From assembly GCA_003260345.1 (NCBI GenBank), contig MORC01000002.1, positions 117,284 to 181,283 on the forward strand: DNA of 64,000 nt, written 5' to 3'. Both the position numbers and the translations under genes were made by a program. The notes under the pieces are model-generated. The model had not been told where the DNA came from, searched no databases, and saw only the letters and a program-made list of their open reading frames with translations. Within the stretch, counting starts at the first letter, position 1. Every line of letters begins with the position of its first letter. This stretch comes from Candidatus Gracilibacteria bacterium GN02-873. Lineage in GTDB: Bacteria > Patescibacteriota > Gracilibacteria > BD1-5 > UBA2023. Shown here in pieces: positions 19,988-29,041 of the stretch.

Positions 19988-21028
19988 ATGTATTCATTTG
20001 TTAAAAATCGAAAATTTGCGTATATTCTCGCAGGGATTCTTTTTATTTTTTCTGTTATTTCTCCATTTATTCTGCCATTTCATCAGGGAATTGATCTGAC
20101 GGGCGGAGTGCAGGTCAAATATAATGTGACCAATATTGATACCGAAAAAGTAATTTCTGAAACGCGAGAAAAATTCATCGCTGAAGCGAAAAATACTCTT
20201 TCTCATGAAGAACAAGCGATTTTGACAGATTTTCTCGTGTATCGTATCACAGGTTCTGATGATTTTATGATTGAAATTGGTGTTGATGAAGCGATGACGA
20301 CGGGCGACACGGCTACCAAAACAGCGTTTGTAAATGCAACCAAAGAAAAATTTTTCCACAATCTTCAAGAACTCTACAATAGCGTTTCTGATGGGAAAAT
20401 CACCCAATCACAATATGTAAATATTGGTGCGTCATTTGGGGAATATATTAAGAATTCTGGATATATTTCGCTTACACTTGTGGTGATTATGATTTCCATT
20501 TATATTATGTATGCATTTTCTGGTGCGATTCCGGGAATGGCGAGTTGGCCGTTTGCGGTGGTAACTGGAGTTTCGCTTTTGCATGATGTGGTGGTGGCGT
20601 TTGGATTGTATGTCTTGACTTCAGCGATTTTCCCGGCATTTAAAATTGATATTTTCTTGATTACAGCGATGCTTACGGTGCTTGGATATTCTATCAATGA
20701 TACGATTGTGATTATGGATCGAGTTCGTGCTACGCTTAAAGAAGAGAAAAAGAAAAATTTGCCAACAATTATTGACGAAGCGATTCATGGGACAATGCGC
20801 CGCTCGCTCTTTACCTCGCTCACTATTTTGATTGTTCTTCTTGCGATGTTTATTTTTGGTCCCGAATCTATCAAAGGTTTTGTGCTTGCAATGATTTTTG
20901 GAACTGTGGTTGGAACGTGGTCGTCAATTTTCTTGGCAGCACCAGCGCTCGTGGATTTGACGGATTTTGATCCCAACAAAAAAATCCCAAAAAAACCTCA
21001 TCGCGATGAAGATGGAATTATTCTCTAA
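19988..21028 (+). CDS. secF: Protein translocase subunit SecF
   Basis: 346 residues with six transmembrane helices, the periplasmic-side motif GIDLTGGVQ after TM1, LLHDVVVAFGLYVL, GYSINDTIVIMDRVR and RRSLFTSLTI. With SecD it uses the proton motive force to assist Sec export. SecD is not adjacent here, although it usually precedes SecF; it may be elsewhere. The large first extracytoplasmic loop is normal. Confidence 0.9.
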   Translation: MYSFVKNRKFAYILAGILFIFSVISPFILPFHQGIDLTGGVQVKYNVTNIDTEKVISETREKFIAEAKNTLSHEEQAILTDFLVYRITGSDDFMIEIGVDEAMTTGDTATKTAFVNATKEKFFHNLQELYNSVSDGKITQSQYVNIGASFGEYIKNSGYISLTLVVIMISIYIMYAFSGAIPGMASWPFAVVTGVSLLHDVVVAFGLYVLTSAIFPAFKIDIFLITAMLTVLGYSINDTIVIMDRVRATLKEEKKKNLPTIIDEAIHGTMRRSLFTSLTILIVLLAMFIFGPESIKGFVLAMIFGTVVGTWSSIFLAAPALVDLTDFDPNKKIPKKPHRDEDGIIL

Positions 21029-21056
21029 AAAAATCCCCAATTGGGGATTTTTTTAT
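21029..21056. terminator. Bidirectional terminator secF / ftsB-like
   Basis: AAATCCCC-AATT-GGGGATTT hairpin; the plus-strand U run overlaps the stop of the convergent gene. Confidence 0.85.
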
Positions 21057-21469
21057 TTTGGTAATTTATTGAGGCCATTTTGAAACAAATATTGCCAGCG
21101 CTCAGGATTAGACATTTTGGCGGTTGGATCCTCGCGTTTTGCGCTATTTTCTGCATAAATATCTTGCGTATCGAGATCAGCGTTCCCATTCACATCTTCT
21201 TGAGAAACGACATTAATCACGGTTTCTCCAGGCATACTTTTATTTTGTGAAGCCTTGGCAACCTGCGTCCGATACGCGTTCGTTGAAATATATTTTTCCA
21301 AATTTTCTTTGAGAGCCGTGCGCTCCGCGATTTCCAAATTTTGCTTTACGAGTGCGTCAGAAAAATTTTCTACTTGAAATTTTTGGATTTGAAAAACAAT
21401 AATTTTGTAAATTAAAGAAAAAATCGCAAAAGCCAGAAATGCTAAAATGAGGCGATGATACTTATTCAT
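21053..21469 (-). CDS. FtsB/DivIC-like septum formation initiator
   Basis: 138 residues. Short cytoplasmic end, one transmembrane helix (8-28, ILAFLAFAIFSLIYKII), then a coiled coil and YRTQVAKASQNKSMPGETVINV, which matches the FtsB/DivIC pattern of a helix followed by a PGE motif. It would act in the divisome with FtsL/FtsQ-type partners. The C-terminal tail (SNPERWQYLFQNGL) is common in CPR members. The start MNKYHRL at 21469 avoids an unlikely N-terminal extension. Confidence 0.72.
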   Translation of the reverse strand: MNKYHRLILAFLAFAIFSLIYKIIVFQIQKFQVENFSDALVKQNLEIAERTALKENLEKYISTNAYRTQVAKASQNKSMPGETVINVVSQEDVNGNADLDTQDIYAENSAKREDPTAKMSNPERWQYLFQNGLNKLPK

Positions 21470-21542
21470 TTTTTTGAATTTTTTCGAAAAATAGTGTATA
21501 CTTGCTGTATCATATTTATTTTTTTGATAAAATCCAGTTTTT

Positions 21543-22691
21543 ATGAAAAAATTTTTTCTCGCCATTTCCGTGATTTTGGTGACCATATTTATCACAGCGA
21601 TGGGCGTTTCCGCCTACAAATACTATCACGCTATTCACGCCGATGATCCCATAGATCCGTATCTTTTGGTGGATTCTGGCGCGGCGCGTATCGTGCGTGG
21701 TGACGTGACTATTTCGCTTTCTGAACACGAAAAATATTCACTTAAAGAAAAAGATACGATTATTACACAAGAAAAATCCGAAGCAACGCTTTTTTGGCCG
21801 GATCGCTCTACGACGCAGCTTGGCGCTGAGACGACTTTTGCTATCAATAAAATGCAGGTCGCGGAAGATTATTCCAAGATTGAACTTGAGGCGACGCTGA
21901 TGCAAGGAAAAATTTATACTGACATGATTCGTACGCTGTATCCAGGTTCTCGAATGTCGGTTCGTGTTCCTGAACACAATATCGTGGCGGGCGTTCGTGG
22001 CACGGTTTTCTCGCTCAATTTGATGGAAAATTATATTCATTCAATTGACCACGCAGTGATGCTGGAGAATAATTTTTTCCAATCTTCGTTGTTACTCCCA
22101 GGAGAAATTGCTTCTGCATCGAATATTTTTGAAAAATTGGGTCGCGAAGTTCTGGATCAGATTTGGGAAGATGCGATGACGCTCAAAAATGAGGCCTACA
22201 AATCTGTGCGTGCCGATGAAATGGAAAATGCATGGAAAATTCTTGCGGGTAATTTATTAGAAAAAAATTATTGGGATGAATTTATGCGATGGATTTTGAG
22301 TTTTTTCGATGCTTTCAAAGAATTGGAATTTGTGCGCGCAGTTTCTTCTTTTGATACTGATGCGATTCTCAAAATTCCGAGTGATGCGCTTGTCAAAATA
22401 TATCAAAACCTCAAAATTGGCGATTTTGCGCTTGAACGTGACATTATTCGTGGGGCGATTTTTGAAATTTCGAAGGCTGATAAGGCTGTGCAGAATTGGC
22501 TTGAAATCTTGTCTTCTGAGTCACTTTGGGATAAAATGCAATTCCCAAATCTGGATTTGCATAATTCTCAAAAAATTTTGAATGATTTTGCACAAAATTC
22601 CGCTCTTGATCTTGATGTGATTTTCAAAAATCTTTCTGAAAAAAATTATGCCGAAGAAGTTACTAATAGTCTCAAAAAATTGTTTCCATAA
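21543..22691 (+). CDS. FecR-domain membrane protein
   Basis: 382 residues. N-terminal anchor (5-24), then a FecR-like beta domain: ARIVRGDVTISL, SEATLFWPDRSTTQLGAETTF, and the diagnostic VPEHNIVAGVRGTVFSLN. The rest is helical with no recognised domain. It is probably an exported or membrane-tethered sensor or adhesion-type protein. No anti-sigma partner is nearby. Confidence 0.78.
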   Translation: MKKFFLAISVILVTIFITAMGVSAYKYYHAIHADDPIDPYLLVDSGAARIVRGDVTISLSEHEKYSLKEKDTIITQEKSEATLFWPDRSTTQLGAETTFAINKMQVAEDYSKIELEATLMQGKIYTDMIRTLYPGSRMSVRVPEHNIVAGVRGTVFSLNLMENYIHSIDHAVMLENNFFQSSLLLPGEIASASNIFEKLGREVLDQIWEDAMTLKNEAYKSVRADEMENAWKILAGNLLEKNYWDEFMRWILSFFDAFKELEFVRAVSSFDTDAILKIPSDALVKIYQNLKIGDFALERDIIRGAIFEISKADKAVQNWLEILSSESLWDKMQFPNLDLHNSQKILNDFAQNSALDLDVIFKNLSEKNYAEEVTNSLKKLFP

Positions 22692-22736
22692 AATCCTCAA
22701 AATGTTGGTTTTTTTAAATTTTATGATTTTATTCTT

Positions 22737-23231
22737 ATGAAAATTTTTGAACAAATTTCTGATGTTTGGCTTGGAATCATTTGACTTAAGGCATTTGATT
22801 ATTATAAAGGGATGGAATGGAACTTAGCTCCTTATTGGGGTTGGGATTATATTCTCTTTTCATTGTGGACTATTTTTACTGGTAGTTCCGGTATGTTGAT
22901 TATTGATGAAAAAGGATTTATTGAGATTCTTAGTATGGCTGCTATACTTTGAATTCTTCTTGACTTCCTCATCCTTTCTCGTATTTCCTCCAAAAACACT
23001 CAATTCCTCCAAGACAACCCTGAAAAACTTCCAAAAAATATAATTTTTATTATTTTCTTCACTTTTTGGAGAATATTTTTACCAGATATTTTTATAGTAA
23101 GCTCGTTATCAGCACACTATTTCCGAATGAACTTGAACAAAAAACAAATTTTTCTGATTTCACTTTGCGCTCAGAGCGTCCGTATTTTGATTCTTGCAAT
23201 CATATATTTTGGTATTTCTATAAATTTTTAA
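22737..23231 (+). CDS. Four-TM membrane protein, UGA-containing
   Basis: 164 residues, readable only under code 25 (UGA at 22782 and 22950). Starts MKIFEQISDVWLGI. Hydrophobic helices lie around residues 35-55, 68-85, 103-125 and 145-163. Tryptophan-rich N-terminal part (YYKGMEWNLAPYWGWDY). No family recognised. An intrinsic terminator follows immediately, which supports a real gene. Confidence 0.65.
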
Positions 23232-23260
23232 AAATCCTATTTTTGGAGGATTTTTATTTT
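23230..23260 (+). terminator. Terminator before the ribosomal operon
   Basis: AAAATCCT hairpin with AGGATTTT, then a U-rich tail. Confidence 0.8.
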
Positions 23261-23307
23261 TATAAAAAATTTTGACTTGACATTTTGTAAAAAATCAAAA
23301 AAAACTT

Positions 23308-23335
23308 TTGACATTTAAAAAAAATACCATATAAT
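23308..23335 (+). promoter_or_regulatory. Ribosomal protein operon promoter (consensus)
   Basis: TTGACA (23308-23313), 16-bp spacer, TATAAT (23330-23335). This is the best match to the sigma-70 consensus in the window, fitting a highly expressed operon. Confidence 0.85.
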
Positions 23336-23340
23336 CCACG

Positions 23341-23451
23341 AGCTTTTTATTTATTCGTGAAAGTACTTTCATCACTGAAAGTGAAGTTGCTAACACTATT
23401 TTCTGCGGAAAATACATTGGCAACCTCTCATTATTTGTATATATTTTTTAT
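23341..23451 (+). promoter_or_regulatory. Structured leader of the ribosomal operon
   Basis: Three potential hairpins: palindrome TGAAAGTACTTTCA (23358-23371), TCACT-GAA-AGTGA (23372-23384), and a larger arm GTTGC (23386) with GCAAC (23420) enclosing TATTTTC-TGCG-GAAAATA. Operons of this type are often autoregulated through leader RNA; which protein would bind is unknown. Confidence 0.5.
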
Positions 23452-24006
23452 ATGGCAGGTATTATTGCAAAAAAAATCGAGATGACTCGCGTAATCCATA
23501 ATGGGGTTTTTACGCCAGTTACTCTTGTTTCTGTGCCACAACTTCAGATTGCACAGATTAAAACTATCGAAAACGATGGTTACGCTGCTGTTGTAGTTCG
23601 CATGATTGACGGGAAAAAAGAAACTCTCCGTGAATTTGAACACACTGGCGCTTTCGAAGGTATGAACAAAGGTGATGCAATCACTCTTGATATGCTTGAC
23701 GGCGTAGAGCTCGTAACGGTAGTTGGTACTTCCAAAGGTAAAGGTTTCCAGGGTGCTATGAAACGTTGGAACTTCTCGGGTGGTCCAGCATCACATGGTT
23801 CAAAATTCCACCGCGCTCTCGGTTCTATCGGTAACCGAAAACCTCGTCGTACAAAACCAGGGAAAAAAATGCACGGACACATGGGTCTTGACCGCATTAC
23901 TCTTAAAAAGGTTCCAGTAGTTCTTGTAAATAAAGAATTGAATGTTGTGGCTCTCAAGGGTCCAGTTCCAGGAGCTCGTAATTCTCTTATTACTCTTGCA
24001 TTCTAG
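23452..24006 (+). CDS. rplC: 50S ribosomal protein uL3
   Basis: 184 residues, about 25 shorter than E. coli L3. Contains KGKGFQGAMKRWNFSGGPASHGS and RVTLKK-type segments of the family; the loop reaching the peptidyl transferase centre is present. First gene of the 18-gene operon: rpsJ (uS10), which normally precedes it, is absent here. Confidence 0.95.
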   Translation: MAGIIAKKIEMTRVIHNGVFTPVTLVSVPQLQIAQIKTIENDGYAAVVVRMIDGKKETLREFEHTGAFEGMNKGDAITLDMLDGVELVTVVGTSKGKGFQGAMKRWNFSGGPASHGSKFHRALGSIGNRKPRRTKPGKKMHGHMGLDRITLKKVPVVLVNKELNVVALKGPVPGARNSLITLAF

Positions 24007-24052
24007 CTGAATGAGAATTTCCATTCTAATTATTTAATTTCTATTCATTTCT

Positions 24053-24670
24053 ATGAAAGCCCCTCTATTTGATAAAAACGGTAAACAGAAAGGTACAGTA
24101 GATCTTGAAGCTTCTCATTTTGGTGTTACACCAAATACAGGACTCATTCACCGTCTTCTTGTCCTTCAGCAAGCAAATGGTCGTATTGCCATTGCTCATA
24201 CAAAAACTCGTGGAGAAGTTAAAGGTACTACAAAGAAACTCTTCCGTCAGAAAGGAACTGGTAATGCTCGTGTAGGTGATCGTCGCTCACCAATTCGTCG
24301 AGGAGGAGGTGTTACATTTGGTCCACGAAATACTCGAAATTTCTCTGTTGATATGAATCGTCAGGAACGTCGTTTGGCGCTTCTCTCTCTTCTTTCTACA
24401 AAAGCTTCTGAAGAATCTGTAAAAGTAGTTGAAGCATTTAACGGAGCAAAAACAAAGGATGTTGTAGCTCTTATGAACGCTATGACAGCAAAAAAACCTT
24501 TGGTTGCCATCACTCGTGATGAAAAAAATTCAGTACTTGGTGCATACAACATTGCAAACTCTCGTGTTGTGAATGTAGAATATTTGAATCCACATGATCT
24601 TCTTAAATATCAGGATTTGATTTTCTCAGAAGCTTCACTCAAGCACCTTTATGAACACTTTTCAAAATAA
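24053..24670 (+). CDS. rplD: 50S ribosomal protein uL4
   Basis: 205 residues, normal length. Central extension with KTRGEVKGTTKKLFRQKGTGNARVGDRRSPIRRGGGVTFGP, the L4 tunnel loop. L4 is the classical autoregulator of S10 operons, so it is the first candidate ligand of the structured leader. Confidence 0.96.
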   Translation: MKAPLFDKNGKQKGTVDLEASHFGVTPNTGLIHRLLVLQQANGRIAIAHTKTRGEVKGTTKKLFRQKGTGNARVGDRRSPIRRGGGVTFGPRNTRNFSVDMNRQERRLALLSLLSTKASEESVKVVEAFNGAKTKDVVALMNAMTAKKPLVAITRDEKNSVLGAYNIANSRVVNVEYLNPHDLLKYQDLIFSEASLKHLYEHFSK

Positions 24671-24705
24671 TACCCCTGTATTATTTAGTTATTAAAAATT
24701 TTCCT

Positions 24706-24999
24706 ATGAATTCTCTTTATTCTGTGATTCGTTCATTTGTGGTAACAAACAAGAGTACTGATGGAGAAATCCGCGGTGTATATACTTGTATTGTTGATGC
24801 AAATGCCACAAAAATTGACATTAAAAATGCCATCCGCACACTTTATGGTGCAGAAGTTGCAAAAGTAAATGTTCTCAAAACTCGTGAAAAATTTCACTTT
24901 ACTCGTCAGGGTGTACAACGAAAGCGAGGTATTCAAAAAAAGGCAATGATTACGCTTAAGGCTGGTCAAAAAATTGCAAATTTCGAGAAGGTTAACTAA
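24706..24999 (+). CDS. rplW: 50S ribosomal protein uL23
   Basis: 97 residues. TKIDIKNAIRTLYGAEVAKVNVL is the conserved L23 core and the basic loop follows. L23 lies at the exit tunnel and docks trigger factor and SRP. Confidence 0.93.
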   Translation: MNSLYSVIRSFVVTNKSTDGEIRGVYTCIVDANATKIDIKNAIRTLYGAEVAKVNVLKTREKFHFTRQGVQRKRGIQKKAMITLKAGQKIANFEKVN

Positions 25000-25031
25000 T
25001 CTCTCTCTTCATTATTATAACTCTCAATTTT

Positions 25032-25874
25032 ATGCCGATTAAAAAGTATAAACCAACTACGCCTTCTCGTCGTTTTATGACAGGCTTAACATATGAAGAA
25101 ATCACTGCTCATGAACCATACAAGCCACTTACAGTATATAAGAAGGCAAATGCTGGTCGTAACAGTGCTGGTCGAATCTCAGTTCGTCACCAAGGTGCCG
25201 GACACAAAAAATTGTACCGTATTGTAGACTTCAAGCTTGAAAAAGTTGGAATCCCTGCAAAGGTAGAAACAATCGAATACGATCCATACCGTTCTGCATT
25301 TATTGCACTTGTGTGTTATAAAGATGGTGAACGTCGTTACGTTTTGGCTCACTCAACTATGAAAGTTGGTGATGACGTTATTATTTCAAATGATGCAAAA
25401 CCAGTTGCAGGAAATCGTATGGAAATCGGATTTGTTCCAACAGGACTTCCAGTATACAATGTAGAATTGATTCTTGGAAAGGGAGTGAATTCTATTCGTT
25501 CAGCGGGTGCTTCAGCTCTTGTGATTTCACAGGAAGGTGAATATACTCAGTTGAAAATGCCTTCTGGAGAAATCCGTTTGGTACACAAAAAATGTAGCGC
25601 TACTATCGGAGTAGTTTCAAACGAAGACTGGAATCAGGTAACGATTGGTAAGGCTGGCCGTTCTCGTTGGCTTGGTCGTCGTCCTACTGTTCTCGGTTCA
25701 TCTATGAACCCAGTTGACCACCCACATGGTGGTGGTGAAGGACACCAATCTATCGGTCAGCGAAAAGGTCCAAAAACTCCATGGGGTCGTCTTGCTCGCG
25801 GTGTGAAAACTCGTTCTCGCAAGAGCACAGATCGTTGGATTCTTCGTACTCGCTCTGGAAAACTTCAAGGCTAA
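25032..25874 (+). CDS. rplB: 50S ribosomal protein uL2
   Basis: 280 residues. Hallmark C-terminal MNPVDHPHGGGEG (with the catalytic-region His) and GRRPTVLGS. Binds domain IV of 23S rRNA and is needed for subunit joining and peptidyl transfer. The N-terminal TPSRRFMTG region is typical. Confidence 0.97.
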   Translation: MPIKKYKPTTPSRRFMTGLTYEEITAHEPYKPLTVYKKANAGRNSAGRISVRHQGAGHKKLYRIVDFKLEKVGIPAKVETIEYDPYRSAFIALVCYKDGERRYVLAHSTMKVGDDVIISNDAKPVAGNRMEIGFVPTGLPVYNVELILGKGVNSIRSAGASALVISQEGEYTQLKMPSGEIRLVHKKCSATIGVVSNEDWNQVTIGKAGRSRWLGRRPTVLGSSMNPVDHPHGGGEGHQSIGQRKGPKTPWGRLARGVKTRSRKSTDRWILRTRSGKLQG

Positions 25875-25908
25875 TTCCATTTCACTCTAAAATTTTACAA
25901 TTTTTCCT

Positions 25909-26172
25909 ATGACTCGTAGTCTTAAAAAATGACCTTATATTGATCCTCGTGTAATGAAAAAAATCGAGAAACTCAATGAAACAGGTAAAAAAACTATTAT
26001 TAAAACGTGGTCTCGAGCTTGTACTATTGCTCCAGAATTTGTAGGACACACATTTGGTGTACACAATGGAAAACAACATATTCCTGTGTTTGTAACAGAA
26101 GATATGGTTGGACACAAGCTTGGTGAATTTTCTTTCACTCGCCGCTTCATGGCTCACTCTGGAAATAAATAG
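25909..26172 (+). CDS. rpsS: 30S ribosomal protein uS19
   Basis: 87 residues: MTRSLKK[UGA]PYIDPRV. The family is almost universally SLKKGP, so the UGA at 25930-25932 must be glycine; this is one of the firmest proofs of code 25 in the window. The remaining motifs, IKTWSRACTIAPEFVG and FSFTRRFMAHSG, are standard. Binds the head of the 30S subunit with uS13. Confidence 0.97.
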
Positions 26173-26210
26173 TATTTTCAAGATTCCACATTTAACTTTA
26201 TCTAAAAAAT

Positions 26211-26534
26211 ATGAAATCCTCTGTTCGAAATGTTCGCATCTCACCAAAAAAGCTTAATGTAATTGCTTATATTATTCGAGGAAAAACGGCACAGGAAGCA
26301 CTTGATGTACTTCGCTTTATGCCGAAAAAAGGTGCAACTATTGTTCATAAAGTACTTAAAAGTGCTGTTAATAATGCTGTGCACAATGATTCTCAAAAAA
26401 TTGAAGATTTGAAAATTGCTTCAGTGGTTGTAACTCAAGGAATGATGTATAAGAGAATTAACCCAGTATCTCGTGGTCGTGCACATCGAATCCTGAAGAG
26501 AACTTCAAATGTTGATATTACTCTTTCTGTATAA
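26211..26534 (+). CDS. rplV: 50S ribosomal protein uL22
   Basis: 107 residues. VRISPKKLNVIAYIIRGKTAQEAL at the start and the tunnel hairpin near MMYKRINPVSRGRAHRI. Lines the exit tunnel opposite uL4. Confidence 0.95.
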   Translation: MKSSVRNVRISPKKLNVIAYIIRGKTAQEALDVLRFMPKKGATIVHKVLKSAVNNAVHNDSQKIEDLKIASVVVTQGMMYKRINPVSRGRAHRILKRTSNVDITLSV

Positions 26535-26555
26535 TTTTATTTCTACTTAAAACCT

Positions 26556-27194
26556 ATGTGACACAAAGTTAGCCCACTAGCATTTCGTATTGGATACATC
26601 AAATCTTGGAGATCAAACGGATTTTATGATAAAAAATCTTACGGTCGTCATGTTTCATCTGATGTAGCAATCCGATCTGTTGTTACGAAGCATTATAAAG
26701 GTCTTCCTCTGGCAAATATCTTCATTAACCACAGCGGAGACAATACTGTTTCTATCACAATCTATACTTCTCGTACGGCTCTTGTTCTTGGGAACGATGA
26801 TGAAAATATCAACGCTCTTAAGGCACTTCTTGAGAAAAAATATCCAGAATATAACTTTACTCTTGAAGTAAAAGAAGTAAAAAAACCTGAACTTTCTGCT
26901 TCAATCGTCGCTGATTCTATTGCTCGTCAGATTGAAAAGAAAATGCCATACCGCCGTGTTATTAAAAACGCCATTGCTCGTACAATGGAAAAAGGAGGTC
27001 TTGGTGTGAAAGTAAAACTTGGAGGTCGTCTCAATGGTGCAGAAATTGCTCGTAAAGAAACTTACAAGGATGGTTCTATCCCTACTCAGACGATTCGTGC
27101 TGATGTTGATTTTGCTTATGAAAGAGCAGAAACAACCGCTGGTACTATTGGTATCAAAGTATGGATTTTTAAAGGAAATGTTTTCAAAAAATAA
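26556..27194 (+). CDS. rpsC: 30S ribosomal protein uS3
   Basis: 212 residues. The second codon is UGA, giving M[G]HKVSPLAFRIGYIKSW, where almost every bacterial S3 has MGQKV. Under code 11 the gene would begin only near residue 130. KH domain and the C-terminal KVKLGGRLNGAEIARKE helicase-type region are present. Forms the mRNA entry site with uS4 and uS5. Confidence 0.96.
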
Positions 27195-27236
27195 TTTCTT
27201 CAAAATCTCAATTTATAATTCTAATAATTCAATCCT

Positions 27237-27653
27237 ATGCTACAACCGAGTAGAACACGATATCGAAAAGCTCATCGTGGAGTAATCAAGGGAATTGCCA
27301 CTCGTGGTTCTGAAATTGCTTTTGGGGATTATGCTCTGAAGGTTACAGAGGCTGGATACATCACTTCTCGCCAGATCGAAAGTGCTCGTAAGGCAATGAT
27401 CCGATACCTTCGTAAAGGTGGAAATCTTTGGATTCGTATTTTCCCAGACAAACCTTACACTAAAAAACCTCTTGAAGTTCCAATGGGTGGTGGTAAAGGT
27501 TCTGTAGAAATGTACCGCGCTCCAGTAAGACCAGGACGAATTCTTTTTGAAATTGGTGATATCTCACCAGAAGTTGCTCGTGAAGCATTTACTCGTGCAT
27601 CATTCAAACTTCCACTTAAAACGAAAATTATTCTTTCAAAAACTGATTTCTAG
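27237..27653 (+). CDS. rplP: 50S ribosomal protein uL16
   Basis: 138 residues. RKAHRG, GYITSRQIESARKAMIRYLRKGG, PMGGGKGS and GRILFEI are all conserved L16 motifs. It organises the A-site region of 23S rRNA. Confidence 0.96.
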   Translation: MLQPSRTRYRKAHRGVIKGIATRGSEIAFGDYALKVTEAGYITSRQIESARKAMIRYLRKGGNLWIRIFPDKPYTKKPLEVPMGGGKGSVEMYRAPVRPGRILFEIGDISPEVAREAFTRASFKLPLKTKIILSKTDF

Positions 27654-27746
27654 TTTTTCTCTTTCATTGGAAATACTAATAATTTCTCCTTTTAGGAAAA
27701 AAATTTGTGTTTCTTTTGTTGATTATATTCAATTTACTATTATTTT

Positions 27747-27962
27747 ATGGCTAAAACTCAGAAAGCTACTTCAAATAAAAGAGTAGACGAACTCAAAGCA
27801 CTAGAAAAATCTCAGCTTTTAGCAGAGCTTGCCAAGGCACAGAAAGAGCTTTTCGTTCTTACAATGAAGAAAGATCTCGGTGAACTTAAACAGACACATT
27901 TGATCCGTGCAATGCGTAAAGACATTGCTCGCATCTCAACATTTCTTTCGTCATCACTCTAA
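27747..27962 (+). CDS. rpmC: 50S ribosomal protein uL29
   Basis: 71 residues. Two-helix protein with LAELAKAQKELFVLTMKKDLGELKQTHLIRAMRKDIARI, the L29 signature being the LRxx-R--IAR end. Preceded by an AT-rich gap of about 90 nt, longer than other gaps in the operon. Confidence 0.92.
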   Translation: MAKTQKATSNKRVDELKALEKSQLLAELAKAQKELFVLTMKKDLGELKQTHLIRAMRKDIARISTFLSSSL

Positions 27963-27986
27963 TTTTCTTCTTTATTTTTCTCTTCT

Positions 27987-28235
27987 ATGCGAACAAAAAC
28001 TGGTGTTGTGACTAGTACAAAAATGCAAAAAACTATTGTAGTCACTGTTGAGACATACAAAACACATCCAAAATATAAGAAGCGTTATAAGTCATCATCA
28101 AAATTTTATGCTCATGATGAGAACGCGATTGCAAAGGTTGGTGATACTGTAACGATTCGTGAAACTCGCCCTATGTCTCGCCTTAAGCGATGGGCTCTCA
28201 TCGAAGATTCTGTTGTATCTCACAGCGCAGTATAA
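27987..28235 (+). CDS. rpsQ: 30S ribosomal protein uS17
   Basis: 82 residues. VVTSTKMQKTIVVTVE and GDTVTIRETRPMSRLKRW are typical OB-fold S17 segments. Binds 16S rRNA helices 7 and 11. Confidence 0.95.
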   Translation: MRTKTGVVTSTKMQKTIVVTVETYKTHPKYKKRYKSSSKFYAHDENAIAKVGDTVTIRETRPMSRLKRWALIEDSVVSHSAV

Positions 28236-28274
28236 TCTTTCAAAATTTTTAATTCTCCTTCTAAAATATCTTCT

Positions 28275-28643
28275 ATGATTCAAACAGAAAGTAGACTTGT
28301 AGTTGTTGATAATACTGGTGCTAAGGAAGCTCTTTGTATTAAGGTTCTTGGTGGATCAAAACGACGCTATGCAAGTGTTGGTGATATTATTGTTGTTGCT
28401 ATCAAACGTGCTCTTCCAAATGGAAACATCAAGAAAAAAGCGGTAGTAAAAGCAGTAATCGTTCGAGTGGCAAAAGAAATTCGACGCCCAGATGGAACAT
28501 ACGTTCGTAGTGATGATAATGCTTGTGTTATCATTGATGACAAACGCGAACCAAAGGGAACTCGTATTTTTGGACCAGTATTCCGTGAACTTCGCGCACG
28601 AGGTTTCCAAAAAATTATTTCACTTGCCCCAGATGTTGTATAA
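28275..28643 (+). CDS. rplN: 50S ribosomal protein uL14
   Basis: 122 residues, exact family length. MIQTESRLVVVDNTGAKEALCIKVLGG and GTRIFGPVFRELR are diagnostic. Contacts 16S rRNA at an intersubunit bridge. Confidence 0.97.
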   Translation: MIQTESRLVVVDNTGAKEALCIKVLGGSKRRYASVGDIIVVAIKRALPNGNIKKKAVVKAVIVRVAKEIRRPDGTYVRSDDNACVIIDDKREPKGTRIFGPVFRELRARGFQKIISLAPDVV

Positions 28644-28688
28644 TTCCCATTATCAACAAACATTGTTATCATTTTAATTCAAATTTTT

Positions 28689-28991
28689 ATGAAAATCCAT
28701 ACAAATGATGAAGTTATCGTCATCTCTGGAAAAAGCAAAGGAACGAAAGCAAAAGTAGTTCGTGCATTTCCAAAGGAAAACAGAGTTGTTGTTGAGGGGG
28801 TAAATATTGTTACTCGCCACATTAAAAAACAAGGCGCAACACCTGGCCAGAAAGTAGAAATTGCCAAAGCGATCGATGTATCAAATGTAATGCTTGTGGA
28901 TCCAAAAACTGGAAAACCAACTCGTGTTGGATATCGTATCGAAAACGGAAAAAAAGTTCGTTTTGCAAAAAAATCTGGAACAACTCTCTAG
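28689..28991 (+). CDS. rplX: 50S ribosomal protein uL24
   Basis: 100 residues. KOW motif near the start (NDEVIVISGKSKGTKAKVV), then GVNIVTRHIKKQ. Assembly initiator of the 50S subunit. Confidence 0.95.
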   Translation: MKIHTNDEVIVISGKSKGTKAKVVRAFPKENRVVVEGVNIVTRHIKKQGATPGQKVEIAKAIDVSNVMLVDPKTGKPTRVGYRIENGKKVRFAKKSGTTL

Positions 28992-29041
28992 TTCATTATT
29001 TTAGTCGCGGTATGTCAAGCCGTAATATTTAATTCTTTCTT

